Under the pieces are notes generated by a model. That model was not told where the DNA came from. It ran no database searches and saw only the letters and a program-made list of their open reading frames with translations. A program made the translations under genes and the position numbers. Below are positions 34,387 to 43,989 of a stretch of 64,000 bases of DNA, piece after piece (the stretch's first letter is position 1; every line of letters starts with the position of its first letter). The DNA comes from a virus. The DNA lies in IMG/VR virus record IMGVR_UViG_3300048065_001187, positions 62,001 to 126,000 of that record; one strand, given 5' to 3'.

Positions 34387-35682
34387 ATGGGTGCTTTTGA
34401 AGATTTCGTAAATGCTAACTTGGGGATTAGAAAGCCCTTAATTTTTGATTTTGCTCCTCCAACTGGTGCAGGAAAAAGCTTAAAAGCTGCCGGCGTTAGG
34501 GGGGCACATTTCTTAGATTTAAATAGTAATTTTCTTTACGAAAAAACTGGTGAAAATAATAATGTTGACTGGGTAAAGATTGCTAAGCTCGGTGATTCCA
34601 GGGGAGAGCCTGGCGGTACAGATACTAATATACAATTCGTTAGTGGCGATAAACTAGCAGGCTCAGAGCACTTAATATATAATTACGAAAATAATCAATT
34701 AAGCGGCACAAGCGGACACTTTGATTACTTTACTGCGGATGATGCGGTGTTCTCTAATGATGTGCATGTTTCTGGGGACTTACATATCAGCGGTAAAACA
34801 TATGTCAATGAAATCCTTGACTATACAGTTACCGGCACGATTAGTGGCCATAGCGGAATATATCATTATCTGCAATCGGATTATATTACGGGTAATACTG
34901 GGCATTTTCTTGATGAAGTTATTGTTGGTGAAGCGGGCGAGGATGATGGAATCATATTGGATGGTGGTAATATTATTGCTGGTGGCAATTTTGAAATGTC
35001 TGGAGATCTTGTTGTCAGTGGCAGAAACGTTATTCAGGGTCTTGATGAAGTTAGTGGTTTCGCTAAGTCCGGCATTGATCGGCTGCAAGGAGGGCTAGGA
35101 GAAGTTAGTGGTTTCGCAGAATCAGGTATCAGTGGATTGCGAGATGGATTAAGTGGGGTCAGTGGTTTTGCGGAGTCTGGCATCAGTGGCTTGAATGATA
35201 ATCTAGTTTTTGTAAGCGGGGAATCATTGGCAAATTTTGTTGCCCTAGGAGACGACATAGATGTCTTAGAGGACGATTTACTCATAGTAAGTGGTGAATC
35301 TCTTGCTAATACTATTGCACTTAGCGATGATATTACAATCGTTTCTGACGATGTTGTTACTATAAGTGGCCTTAGTACTGCAAATTTTGTGGCATTGAGC
35401 GATGATGTTTCTTTAATTAATTCCAGTTTACCTTTTTTGTTTTCTTTAGAAATTCCTCAGAATATATCGTCGAGTGGTATTAAATTTCTGGATTTAGGCA
35501 ATGGTACTAATTATATTATTCCCCCTCAAGTGCATGCAAACATGACATCTACTGGTTCGGTTTCATATATTTATGATTATTATATTCACGATATCACAAC
35601 CACTGGATTTCATATTGATTTTAGCGATGTAATTTCAGAGAGTGGACATTCTATTGATCTTGCAATCTTTAAAAAAGCATAA
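34387..35682 (+). CDS. Virion fibre-like protein with 18-residue repeats
   Basis: A 431-residue protein. The N-terminus (FEDFVNANLGIRKPLIFDFAPPTGAGKSLKAAGVRG) looks like a virion-attachment domain. Then come beta-type YxSGTSGHFDYFTA and HVSGDLHISGKTYV steps, and three 18-residue VSGFAESGISGLRDGL-type repeats (35047-35208), which read as a trimeric coiled-coil shaft, followed by ESLANFVALGDD steps. The GAGKS at residues 27-31 is not a real P-loop context. Function is inferred from neighbours and composition. Confidence 0.6.
   Translation: MGAFEDFVNANLGIRKPLIFDFAPPTGAGKSLKAAGVRGAHFLDLNSNFLYEKTGENNNVDWVKIAKLGDSRGEPGGTDTNIQFVSGDKLAGSEHLIYNYENNQLSGTSGHFDYFTADDAVFSNDVHVSGDLHISGKTYVNEILDYTVTGTISGHSGIYHYLQSDYITGNTGHFLDEVIVGEAGEDDGIILDGGNIIAGGNFEMSGDLVVSGRNVIQGLDEVSGFAKSGIDRLQGGLGEVSGFAESGISGLRDGLSGVSGFAESGISGLNDNLVFVSGESLANFVALGDDIDVLEDDLLIVSGESLANTIALSDDITIVSDDVVTISGLSTANFVALSDDVSLINSSLPFLFSLEIPQNISSSGIKFLDLGNGTNYIIPPQVHANMTSTGSVSYIYDYYIHDITTTGFHIDFSDVISESGHSIDLAIFKKA
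35047..35208 (+). repeat. Three tandem 54-bp degenerate repeats
   Basis: Units start at 35047, 35101 and 35155 (period exactly 54 bases, 18 residues). Each begins GAAGTTAGTGGTTT or a close variant and encodes a VSGFA-x-SGI segment. In-frame, inside the fibre-like gene. Confidence 0.8.
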
Positions 35683-35687
35683 ATATC

Positions 35688-36548
35688 ATGGATAGAATAT
35701 TTAAATATAATAAAATTAATATAGGTGGCTCTTTACTTTATACAGATGCTGATGGAAATTTTTTGATAGAAAATGATGCTGGAGAAATTATTTTTAATAG
35801 TAGCTCTAAAGTTTGGGAACCAAATAGGTTTTTAGATTTAGCTTGTTGGTATGATGCTTCGGATATTGCTAGTATTACTGAATCATCTAATGTGGTTTCT
35901 CAAGTTAATGATAAATCAGGCAACGGATTTCATTTAAATGTAACAACTGCAGGCAAGAATGGGCCCAAAACAGGTATAGAAACACTAAATGGATTAAATG
36001 TTTTATCATGGGATTCAGTCGATCAGATTCTTGAAAACGATTCTTTTTCATTTGACCAAAACTCTGAACCATTATACCTGTCAGCTATTTTCAGATGCAA
36101 TCAAGACAATGCTCAGGATTTTATTATTGCAGGAACAGAAAGCACAACGGCTGGACAAAGGATGGGTTTAAGAAGAATTTCGCCTGATGATTCATTGCAA
36201 ATACTTGGCGGTAGTGGCGGGGGTGCAAACATTGCATTCGGTTCAGGTGCTGATACTGCTCCAGAAGGTCAAGATATTTTATTTATTATAAAATTCAACT
36301 CAACTAATTCTTACATTAGTATCAATGGAGAGATAAAAGCTCAAGGAAATATTGGTACGAACTCTTTTTCTTCATTAAATATTGGTGGCAATGAATTAGA
36401 GTCAAGCAACATGAAAGGTTATATCGCCGAATTAATTCTCTCACGAGGAGACTTTAAAACTGTAGAGACAGAAGGCTATCTTGCTCACAAATGGGGCTTA
36501 ACTGCAAATTTACCGAATAATCATATATACAAATATAACAGGCCCTAA
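35688..36548 (+). CDS. LamG/concanavalin-like virion protein
   Basis: A 286-residue protein. LACWYDASDIASITESSNVVSQVNDKSGNGFHL at residues 47-80 and the end IAELILSRGDFKTVETEGYLAHKWGL are the hallmark of LamG-like jelly-roll domains found in phage and marine bacterial surface proteins (the W-x-D-A-S-D ... D-K-S-G-N-G and E-G-Y-L-A-H-K-W-G motifs). Such domains bind sugars. A short N-terminal region (residues 1-45) may attach it to the virion. It is 6 bases after the previous stop. Confidence 0.75.
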   Translation: MDRIFKYNKINIGGSLLYTDADGNFLIENDAGEIIFNSSSKVWEPNRFLDLACWYDASDIASITESSNVVSQVNDKSGNGFHLNVTTAGKNGPKTGIETLNGLNVLSWDSVDQILENDSFSFDQNSEPLYLSAIFRCNQDNAQDFIIAGTESTTAGQRMGLRRISPDDSLQILGGSGGGANIAFGSGADTAPEGQDILFIIKFNSTNSYISINGEIKAQGNIGTNSFSSLNIGGNELESSNMKGYIAELILSRGDFKTVETEGYLAHKWGLTANLPNNHIYKYNRP

Positions 36549-36553
36549 ATTAA

Positions 36554-36568
36554 GTGTAACAGTATAAA
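36554..36568 (+). promoter_or_regulatory. Class II promoter-like region (GTG-TAACAG, TATAAA)
   Basis: GTGTAACAG at 36554-36562 followed by TATAAA at 36563-36568, which ends 3 bases before the ATG at 36572. Either could be the -10 element. Confidence 0.35.
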
Positions 36569-36571
36569 GAG

Positions 36572-39394
36572 ATGAAAAATATCAAGAAAGTTAGCAAGTT
36601 GCCATTAGTAGTAGAGCCTAATACAATTTATTATAGTAGATTAACTCGTGAAATTATTTTAACTACCAGCAGAGGAAAAGAAAAATTCCAAGCATTATAC
36701 TTGCCAAAAGATGTTGATGCATTTAGTGTTGCTAAACATTATCCTTTGTATGCTACAGAAGCTTTAGCTAAAGCTAACTCTCCAACAGGTAGTGTTGTTG
36801 CTTATGGAGAAGCTGAATTAGGACCAGCTCCAGCAGGAATAACTTATCCAGTTTATATGCCAGCAGGATTATCTGTTAAATATTTAGGAGATTATGTCGA
36901 TCCCGCTGGTGACGATGATGGAGATGGAGTTCTTAATTTCAGAGACCCTGATTTTGTTGGCCTTGATGCATTGATTGATGCAGGATATAAAGGTATTGAT
37001 CCATATACTACTCCGAATAATGTTACTTTAAACGTAAAAGACTACTTAGATAACCCAGATTCTGGTACCTATAATGATACCGAGTCTGACATCGTAGTTT
37101 CTGTAGCTGTACGCGGTCTCATGATTGGCCCAAATGGAGAAAAGAAATTCTTTTTTGGCCCAGGTGCGGCTATTATACCTCCAGGCTATGTGCTTTTTCA
37201 AGATCAAGGAGCAACAGGCAGTCCTTTGCCTGCTCCAGTTCCAGCATATACAGGAGACCCATTTCTTACACAAGGATTGACACCCTCTTCGCTTTCTTCG
37301 GCTAATTATAATGGGACTGATCCATTCACTACTTCTAATAATGTAGATATAAACATTAAAGATTACCTTTCCAATCCTAGCGGCGGTTCTTTAAATGACA
37401 CTGGGTCTGAAGTTGTTGTTTCGGTTCAAAATTCAGGTATTATTGTTGGGCCAAACGGAGAAATAAAAGTTTTCTTGGGTGCGGGTGCTGCTGTAGTGCC
37501 AGACGGTTGGGTTCTTTTTGAAGACATTGGGTCAACGGATTCTCCTTTGCCAGAGCCCTCGCCAGCATACACAGGCGACCCATTTTCTACTACAGGTGGA
37601 AATGTTGATATAACTGATTATATACAAAACCCAGATAAAGGCTCACATAATAGCACAGGTGGTCCAATAGAAATCCATAGCTTGCAGTCAGGAGTGATTG
37701 TTTGTGATGATGGTTCAGTCACATTAGTTCCTCCTGGAATTATCACATTAAATGATTCCTGCACATTTTTTAAGGATACAGGTAATACTGGATACCCTCT
37801 ACCAGATTTAACTCCAGCATATACAGCTGACCCGATTACAGTAAACAGTCAAGATATCAATGTCAAAGATTATCTAAATGATCCAAATTCTGGCTATAAA
37901 AATACTACGGGTTTGCCAGTAGATATTAAGATCAACACAAAATCTATTGTTATCAAACCAGATGGTACGGTTGTGACTTACAATCCACCAGCAGTTATCA
38001 CCTTAGGGGTAGATGATATTTTAATTAGTGATAAAGAAGATAAACTATCTAAAGTTAGTGTTGAAGTTAACATAGAAGACTATCTTGACCAGCCAAGTTC
38101 TGGTTCAGCCAACACTACTGGCACAGACATCACAATAAACACAACAAGACCAGGTATTCTGGTTGGCCCTAATGGTGAAATTAAATACTTTTTGCCGGGC
38201 GACATTACTATACCAAAAGGTTGGGTAATATTTGAAGAGCTTTCAGGGAAAACCACACCTTTACCTTGGTCTGGTTACACAGGAGAAGATCCGTTTACGA
38301 CTAGTCAGGGTGTTGATGTTAACATTAAAGATCATTTAGAAAATCCTGACGGGGGCTCAATTAATAATACAAGTCAAGACATTGAAATTGATGTTACTGA
38401 AAAGTGCATACTTGTCTTGCCTGACGGTACAGTAACGGAAGTTGGCCCCGGAGTTATAACCATGACACCAGGCTCTGTTCTTTTCTCAGAAGAATCTAAG
38501 TTGGTTAAAAAAGCAGTTTCTGTAGGTCTGATAGACCCTCCTCTTCCACCGTCTGCGACACTAGCTACTTCCAAACAATGGTTTGAGATTTCAAATGGAG
38601 ACTTGATTTTGCGCACGGCGGTTTACGATTCGAGTGATCCTGCAGTAAGATTATGGGAAGGTAATGTTGAGGGCGATTATGTTCCTCTTGATGTGTCTGT
38701 GAGTTCTACCACTGACGATGCTCAATATTTTGAAATCACTACTGACGGTGATGTTACTCCACGATCTTCAAATACAACTCTTTCCGAAAGTCCTGCAGAA
38801 GTGACCGCAAGCAATGATACTCAACAAACCGCACCGGCTTCTCCCTCAAAAGGAACAGCGTATTATGTTTATGGTGACGACGGAACCAATGGAGAAGGAT
38901 ATTATTATCCTGTTTATTTAGCTGATACAGGTTTATCTTCATACCATACTCATAGTATAGGTGGCGTAACTTACTATATGGAAGATTCAGATTCCAACCA
39001 TGCGGAACCTTCAATACCTGCAAATAATACATTACCAATTGCCCCAAATACTTCACTTCCAGTTCCTCCTAAATTTAATGTGGGTGATACAACAACATAT
39101 TATGCAGTAACTGTGTATATTACAGAAGCAATCAATAGTGAAGGTAAATATGGCATATCTTATAGTTCAGCAACTTCATCTACTGATAGTTACATATCGG
39201 AGTCACTGCTTGCAACTAATATTTCTGGTAATCCTATCACTGGAAGCTGGACACCTTTGTATTCTGTGGGAGATACCCTAACCTTAAATGGCAATTCAGT
39301 CACAATTAGCAGTTTAAAAACAAACTATTTATATGATGTGACAGATTCTTCAGGAAATACTATTTCAGATGTTCATGAAACATTACTTTCGTAA
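36572..39394 (+). CDS. Repetitive virion protein with six beta repeats
   Basis: A 940-residue protein. Residues about 110-128 (DPAGDDDGDGVLNFRDPD) are a calcium-binding thrombospondin-3-like or dockerin-like loop. Residues about 142-650 contain six diverged repeats, each with (N)IKDYL-NP-GS-NxT followed by VGPNGE-IKxF and PPGxVLF. The C-terminal part is beta-rich with a HTHSIGG segment. No enzyme motif is seen. Composition and neighbours indicate a surface fibre, adhesin or host-range determinant. Confidence 0.65.
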   Translation: MKNIKKVSKLPLVVEPNTIYYSRLTREIILTTSRGKEKFQALYLPKDVDAFSVAKHYPLYATEALAKANSPTGSVVAYGEAELGPAPAGITYPVYMPAGLSVKYLGDYVDPAGDDDGDGVLNFRDPDFVGLDALIDAGYKGIDPYTTPNNVTLNVKDYLDNPDSGTYNDTESDIVVSVAVRGLMIGPNGEKKFFFGPGAAIIPPGYVLFQDQGATGSPLPAPVPAYTGDPFLTQGLTPSSLSSANYNGTDPFTTSNNVDINIKDYLSNPSGGSLNDTGSEVVVSVQNSGIIVGPNGEIKVFLGAGAAVVPDGWVLFEDIGSTDSPLPEPSPAYTGDPFSTTGGNVDITDYIQNPDKGSHNSTGGPIEIHSLQSGVIVCDDGSVTLVPPGIITLNDSCTFFKDTGNTGYPLPDLTPAYTADPITVNSQDINVKDYLNDPNSGYKNTTGLPVDIKINTKSIVIKPDGTVVTYNPPAVITLGVDDILISDKEDKLSKVSVEVNIEDYLDQPSSGSANTTGTDITINTTRPGILVGPNGEIKYFLPGDITIPKGWVIFEELSGKTTPLPWSGYTGEDPFTTSQGVDVNIKDHLENPDGGSINNTSQDIEIDVTEKCILVLPDGTVTEVGPGVITMTPGSVLFSEESKLVKKAVSVGLIDPPLPPSATLATSKQWFEISNGDLILRTAVYDSSDPAVRLWEGNVEGDYVPLDVSVSSTTDDAQYFEITTDGDVTPRSSNTTLSESPAEVTASNDTQQTAPASPSKGTAYYVYGDDGTNGEGYYYPVYLADTGLSSYHTHSIGGVTYYMEDSDSNHAEPSIPANNTLPIAPNTSLPVPPKFNVGDTTTYYAVTVYITEAINSEGKYGISYSSATSSTDSYISESLLATNISGNPITGSWTPLYSVGDTLTLNGNSVTISSLKTNYLYDVTDSSGNTISDVHETLLS
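36995..38517 (+). repeat. Six diverged protein-level repeats
   Basis: Each unit is about 75-100 residues and holds the core pattern (D/N)(I/V)KDYLxNP-x-(S/G)G then a (V/I)xxxGIxVGPNGE-like hairpin and a proline-rich linker (PLPxPxPAYTGDPF). Units 3, 4 and 6 lack some of the glycines. The boundaries are approximate; DNA identity is low, so these are old duplications. Confidence 0.75.
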
Positions 39395-39409
39395 AAAATA
39401 TAAAAATTT

Positions 39410-39418
39410 GTGTATACT
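39410..39418 (+). promoter_or_regulatory. Class II promoter-like box (GTG-TATACT)
   Basis: GTGTATACT at 39410-39418, followed by an AAAGAGGA ribosome-binding site and the ATG at 39437. Here the leader is about 18 bases, unlike the other class II boxes. Confidence 0.5.
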
Positions 39419-39436
39419 TTATAAAGAGGAAAAAAT

Positions 39437-40561
39437 ATGGCAACTAAAAACTTAATACCAAGATCAGACGGAGAAGGAGGAATCGGAAAACCAGGTGTTG
39501 CTTGGGGATCTGGAGTATTCAAGACTGGATCATTCCAAGAACTTACCGTACAAGGAAATGCTGTTTCAACAGGTAGCTTTACAGAATTAAATGATTTGAG
39601 CACCGCTGTCACATGGGCAAATGTTCCTGACGCTAATATCACAGAGAGTTCCGTCACTCAACACTCCGGGGCACTATCGATTGAATCTTCTCAGGTTAGT
39701 GATTTATCTTCTCAGGGATTTCTAACACTTCAGGATTCAGGCTCACTCGATATCGGAGCAGATCAAATTGATTTTAATAGTAGTCTTATACCTGACACAA
39801 ATGCGGCATACGATTTAGGTTCTGCAGAGAAAAAGATTAGACATTTATATTTAAGCGATAATTCTTTAAAGCTTGGAGATGTAAGCATATCTATAGATGC
39901 ACAAGGTGACGTATCTATTCCTGCTGGAATTAAAGTGGGAGCTGCCTCAATAAAAGCAGACCCTAATAATCCAGAAGTTGTATCTTTTAATAAAGTACCT
40001 AAAGTTTTAGACAGCGAAGGCAACCCTGTTACAATCTTAACCGCCGACAAATTAGGCCTTGGAACTTCTGCAGTTCTAAGCGGTACATCTCAGGATATTC
40101 AATTCAAATTGTTGACTGATGAAAATCGATTTGTGGTAGGAACCACGGGAGAAGGCGGGCTAGCTTCTGGTTGGTATCGTTTCAATGATTTTAATGTTAA
40201 AGGTGCCACCGATGTCGGGGCTCATACTTTAAACCCAGTAGATACTAGAATTTATTCTGATAGTGATTCTTTTGTTTATATGACACGGGATGCATATGGC
40301 AACAGAGTAGCGCATTTAGTTGGTGGTGACGAGCAAGTTTCTCCTGCTAATAATATTGCTCTGGGATTAGCTATCAAGATTGACAGTTCCGACACTCCTG
40401 AAGATATTGAATTTACACATACTGATGGAGAGCAATACTCTTTAGTTAATGGAGATAGTGACAGCAAAGGCGTTAACGGATTACCAATTAGACAAGGCTT
40501 TCAAGCTGCATCGATAGGTGCATACGCTCAACCATTACTCATTGACGGAGGGTATTTCTAA
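39437..40561 (+). CDS. Virion fibre protein
   Basis: A 374-residue protein beginning ATKNLIPRSDGEGGIGKPGVAWGSG. The IPDTNAAYDLGSAEKKIRHLYLSDNSLKLGD segment near residue 115-145 is a pattern I know from fibre and baseplate-associated proteins of marine T4-like phages. The rest is Ser/Asp/Gly-rich beta. A clear ribosome-binding site (AGAGGA) precedes the ATG. Function inferred as tail fibre component. Confidence 0.65.
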   Translation: MATKNLIPRSDGEGGIGKPGVAWGSGVFKTGSFQELTVQGNAVSTGSFTELNDLSTAVTWANVPDANITESSVTQHSGALSIESSQVSDLSSQGFLTLQDSGSLDIGADQIDFNSSLIPDTNAAYDLGSAEKKIRHLYLSDNSLKLGDVSISIDAQGDVSIPAGIKVGAASIKADPNNPEVVSFNKVPKVLDSEGNPVTILTADKLGLGTSAVLSGTSQDIQFKLLTDENRFVVGTTGEGGLASGWYRFNDFNVKGATDVGAHTLNPVDTRIYSDSDSFVYMTRDAYGNRVAHLVGGDEQVSPANNIALGLAIKIDSSDTPEDIEFTHTDGEQYSLVNGDSDSKGVNGLPIRQGFQAASIGAYAQPLLIDGGYF

Positions 40562-43500
40562 TGGCAACAGTATATTTAAAAAAAGTTAGCTCAAGTTCTA
40601 GATCCGAATGGGTATCTGGAACCTCTTATGTAGTAGGTGATAGAGTATGGATTGAAGATTCTTCACTTGTCGTTAGTTACACCAACGTGTATGGTGACCA
40701 GAATAAAAATGCCATACGTACGTATGTATGTATAAAAGACACATCTTCAGCAACTTCTCCGTTAAGTAACACAACTGACTGGACAGAGGCGGGAACAAAA
40801 GAATATCCATATCATTCGGTAGGTGGAAATCTTACAGATTCCAGCATAAGTCCTGAGTCTTATCTTGAATCTACAAATGATAGAGCTCATAGTGATTTAC
40901 ATTATGGTTCGCTTTTCCATCATCTTAAGCGTGGAGAATCTGGATATTCATTGGGTAAATTAATTATTCTCGCAGACGAAGAAAATCCTTTATTTATAGC
41001 GACCACAGCACTTACTTTTAATCAATTTGAAGTAGAGCCTGATCATTCAATCAAGAGAGTCAGGATTCATATGAACGATGCAAGTATCGGATCGAATGTC
41101 GGCCATAATGATCCCGATAGTACTTTTGGCAGGGCAAAAAAATGCGATTTTTATTATTCAGGCAACTTGCCCGCGAACAATTTTATAGGCGGGATATACA
41201 ACAATCTGAATAAAATTGAATTTGATGAATGTTATTTTGGGGAAGCAACAAGGATCGGACTGTCACCTATTAATAATCCTCAGATTAATATGGGTACGCG
41301 TAACTTTTTAGGACTTAATCGTTGCACTATTGATTTCCCTAATTTCAACACAGACTATATAACCTGGGATGCCCAGAATCACTCTAATGGGGTTTCTTCT
41401 TATATCAAAAATTCTACTATACGTTTTAAATCAGTTACTTCATCTTATAATATTTTGGTCTATACTTCCGTGATAGATATCGAAAATTCTATTTTTTATG
41501 CAAGTGAGCTACAACAAGATATATTCGGTTTCTCGAGTACGCAAGCTTATGCTGCAACTTCTGTGAAAAATTTTGTTGCTTACTTCAGGGATGAAGGAGC
41601 CTTTACATTTGATGAAAATGCAGGGGCATTTACTGGTACCGTTACTAAAATAGACCCTCTTTTTGTAGATGATTCAGGGGACTATCGCCTTCGTCCAAAC
41701 TCTCCATTGATTGGGGGCTTTGAAACTTCAGCACGATCTAAACTAGAATCTCAATATCCTGATGGAAAGTGGTTTGATTCTAATGCGGCGGCTGGAGGCG
41801 ATGGAAGTTGGGAAACCCCATATCATAGTTTATTTGATACTATTGATTCTTTTTCGGGAGTCAATACGGCTACCGTATTAGTCAAGGAGGGCGACCACCC
41901 AATGTATCAAGGCTGGGATAACAGTATATCTGGTACACCAGCTCAAGTACACTCTAAAATTGAAATTATTGGGATAAATAGTAATGTTCGATTTACCTCT
42001 GAAAATAATCTTAATAGCTATGTACAATTTTTTACTGGTGGCGGAACCTTTAATGATACAGAATTTTTCTATAAGAATATAGATTTTCATATAAACAATA
42101 CCTCTAGTTATCTTAATCGAGGAGTGATATTCAATCCTAAAAGAAATAAATTATCACTACATCAATGTAAAGTTAGCCAATCAAGCACGGGAGAAATAAT
42201 GTCTGATTCAGTATTTTATCAAGCAGGAACCGATGCAGGCAATCCAGCAGAGATAGAATTGATTGGACTCGAATACATAGCTGTCACTTGGAGGCCAAGC
42301 CATGTCGAAGGCTCTGCAATATTTAATACTGACTGTAAAGTTATAGCTAAAAATTGTACATTTTTAGAGCCAGAACGATCAATGCTACGAACAAATCATT
42401 CAGTGGTTAAAAGTATTTTTTTAGGCAAGCCACATAATCAATCGATTTTTGAAAATTGTATATTTAGAAGTGACATTGAGTATGGTACAGGAGGTTATGG
42501 TTCAAGGCAATTTTTTAGCCCTCAAGCTAATTTTTATAGCGGAATAAACTCAAACCTTGGTTTGTTTAAAAACTGTTCAATTTCTTCTAAATATGGCTCT
42601 TTTACTGATAATGCTAATTTTGATTTTAGATTATATAATCACCAAGAAAATTGCTCGTATGAAGATCCTAAGTTTGTGAATGCAGCTCTTGGTTCAGAAG
42701 ATATCAGATTGCAATCAAGTTCTCCATTGATTGGCGGAATTGCTGGCAATTCTTCCGAAGAAAAATTGATAAAACAAGCTGAAGGGGAAAATAAAAGTTA
42801 TATATTTTTTGATCCTAATGCTTCTGGTACAGGTGATGGCCTTTCCCTAGTAAATGCATGCACCGATCTTCTTCGGGCTGTAGATTTATCAGATTCTGGC
42901 GGATATGTTTTTGTTGCGGATATGGATTTTTCTTTTAACGGCACTTTCACGGTACTTAAACCTATTATATTTCAAGCCTTAAACCCTGGAAAAGCTACAT
43001 GGAGACAAGTAGCCAGTAATGGTATTTTTTACCTTTATCCAGCTGCATCCCAGCAGAGTATTTGGAGGTCTGCGGTTGTAGATGAAGGCAACAGTTACAC
43101 ATCAGATACATTTAAAATTCATACTAGTAATTTACCAAACAGAGAGGGTAGTGTGCTAGGCTTTAAAATACTTGATTCATTCAATGATCCGGTTGAGATA
43201 ATAAATCATACATATGTGGACAGTTGGCACTATATAACCCTTGAACGAGAGGCAGACTTAAGTGCTCACATGGTTGGTAATCAGTACATGCATATTCACA
43301 ATGCATCTTCTTCGGATTATGGATTCAGGGACATGAATCTTATTGATTTCAACACTGATAACAATGCAAATGGTAGTGGAATTACGGTAATGACGCTTTC
43401 GTATGGCTTTGGACCTCTCCCGCTTGGAACTTTCATTTTTGAACGTAATAAATTATTACAAAATTCAAATTCAAGCATAGTTTCTAATTCAAAAACTGGG

Positions 43501-43929
43501 ATCTGTTTAAGAAATGGTGGTGCTTTTACTCCGAAGTTCCTTGTGAAATCAAACAGTTTTTCACAAACAAATTATCGAGACAATATCACAAACTATGTGA
43601 AGCCAATTTTCATTACTAGCACATACATTGCTTCTAATGGAATCGTTGAAAATAATTCTTTTTACTACAACCACAATTTAGATGCTGCGGGTTATATCCA
43701 TCTTGGCGGGACACAACCCGAATCTTTCAAAAATAATTTATTTGTTTACGTTAACTCTGAAAACCCAAATCAAACCAGCACCCAGAGTTATGACATAAAT
43801 AATATTAATGGGAATTATTTTTATAACGCTCCCAACATTGCAGCAAACTCTTTAAATGTTATGCCTTTTATTGATCCTGAAGGTGGAGATTTTAGAATCA
43901 GGCCAAATTCTAATATTATAGGTGCTTAA
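40561..43929 (+). CDS. Beta-helix tail spike-like protein
   Basis: A 1122-residue protein. Residues 14-75 (SEWVSGTSYVVGDRVW ... TTDWTEAG) resemble a CBM5/12-type carbohydrate-binding unit. The remainder has three parallel-beta-helix-like modules, each ending with the same block: DYRLRPNSPLIGG (about 41686), IRLQSSSPLIGG (about 42702) and FRIRPNSNIIGA (C-terminus). Modules 2 and 3 open with FDSNAAAGGDG or FFDPNASGTGDG followed by a DTI or DLL segment, the usual start of bacterial secreted beta-helix proteins. No catalytic residues could be named. It may bind or cut a surface polysaccharide. Confidence 0.7.
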   Translation: MATVYLKKVSSSSRSEWVSGTSYVVGDRVWIEDSSLVVSYTNVYGDQNKNAIRTYVCIKDTSSATSPLSNTTDWTEAGTKEYPYHSVGGNLTDSSISPESYLESTNDRAHSDLHYGSLFHHLKRGESGYSLGKLIILADEENPLFIATTALTFNQFEVEPDHSIKRVRIHMNDASIGSNVGHNDPDSTFGRAKKCDFYYSGNLPANNFIGGIYNNLNKIEFDECYFGEATRIGLSPINNPQINMGTRNFLGLNRCTIDFPNFNTDYITWDAQNHSNGVSSYIKNSTIRFKSVTSSYNILVYTSVIDIENSIFYASELQQDIFGFSSTQAYAATSVKNFVAYFRDEGAFTFDENAGAFTGTVTKIDPLFVDDSGDYRLRPNSPLIGGFETSARSKLESQYPDGKWFDSNAAAGGDGSWETPYHSLFDTIDSFSGVNTATVLVKEGDHPMYQGWDNSISGTPAQVHSKIEIIGINSNVRFTSENNLNSYVQFFTGGGTFNDTEFFYKNIDFHINNTSSYLNRGVIFNPKRNKLSLHQCKVSQSSTGEIMSDSVFYQAGTDAGNPAEIELIGLEYIAVTWRPSHVEGSAIFNTDCKVIAKNCTFLEPERSMLRTNHSVVKSIFLGKPHNQSIFENCIFRSDIEYGTGGYGSRQFFSPQANFYSGINSNLGLFKNCSISSKYGSFTDNANFDFRLYNHQENCSYEDPKFVNAALGSEDIRLQSSSPLIGGIAGNSSEEKLIKQAEGENKSYIFFDPNASGTGDGLSLVNACTDLLRAVDLSDSGGYVFVADMDFSFNGTFTVLKPIIFQALNPGKATWRQVASNGIFYLYPAASQQSIWRSAVVDEGNSYTSDTFKIHTSNLPNREGSVLGFKILDSFNDPVEIINHTYVDSWHYITLEREADLSAHMVGNQYMHIHNASSSDYGFRDMNLIDFNTDNNANGSGITVMTLSYGFGPLPLGTFIFERNKLLQNSNSSIVSNSKTGICLRNGGAFTPKFLVKSNSFSQTNYRDNITNYVKPIFITSTYIASNGIVENNSFYYNHNLDAAGYIHLGGTQPESFKNNLFVYVNSENPNQTSTQSYDINNINGNYFYNAPNIAANSLNVMPFIDPEGGDFRIRPNSNIIGA

Positions 43930-43953
43930 AGTTAAGTCTATTAATATTTTTTA

Positions 43954-43982
43954 TTGACAAACTATTTTTTTTGTGCTATATT
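43954..43982 (+). promoter_or_regulatory. Sigma70-type promoter TTGACA-17-TATATT
   Basis: TTGACA at 43954-43959 and TATATT at 43977-43982, spacer 17. The ATG at 43990 is 7 bases after the -10 box, so a leaderless message is predicted. Confidence 0.75.
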
Positions 43983-43989
43983 TTATAGC

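Noticed and set aside
34462-34482. GAGKS in the virion protein at 34387 as a P-loop
   Set aside because: No Walker B or nucleotide-binding fold pattern follows; the protein is a beta/coiled-coil fibre by composition.
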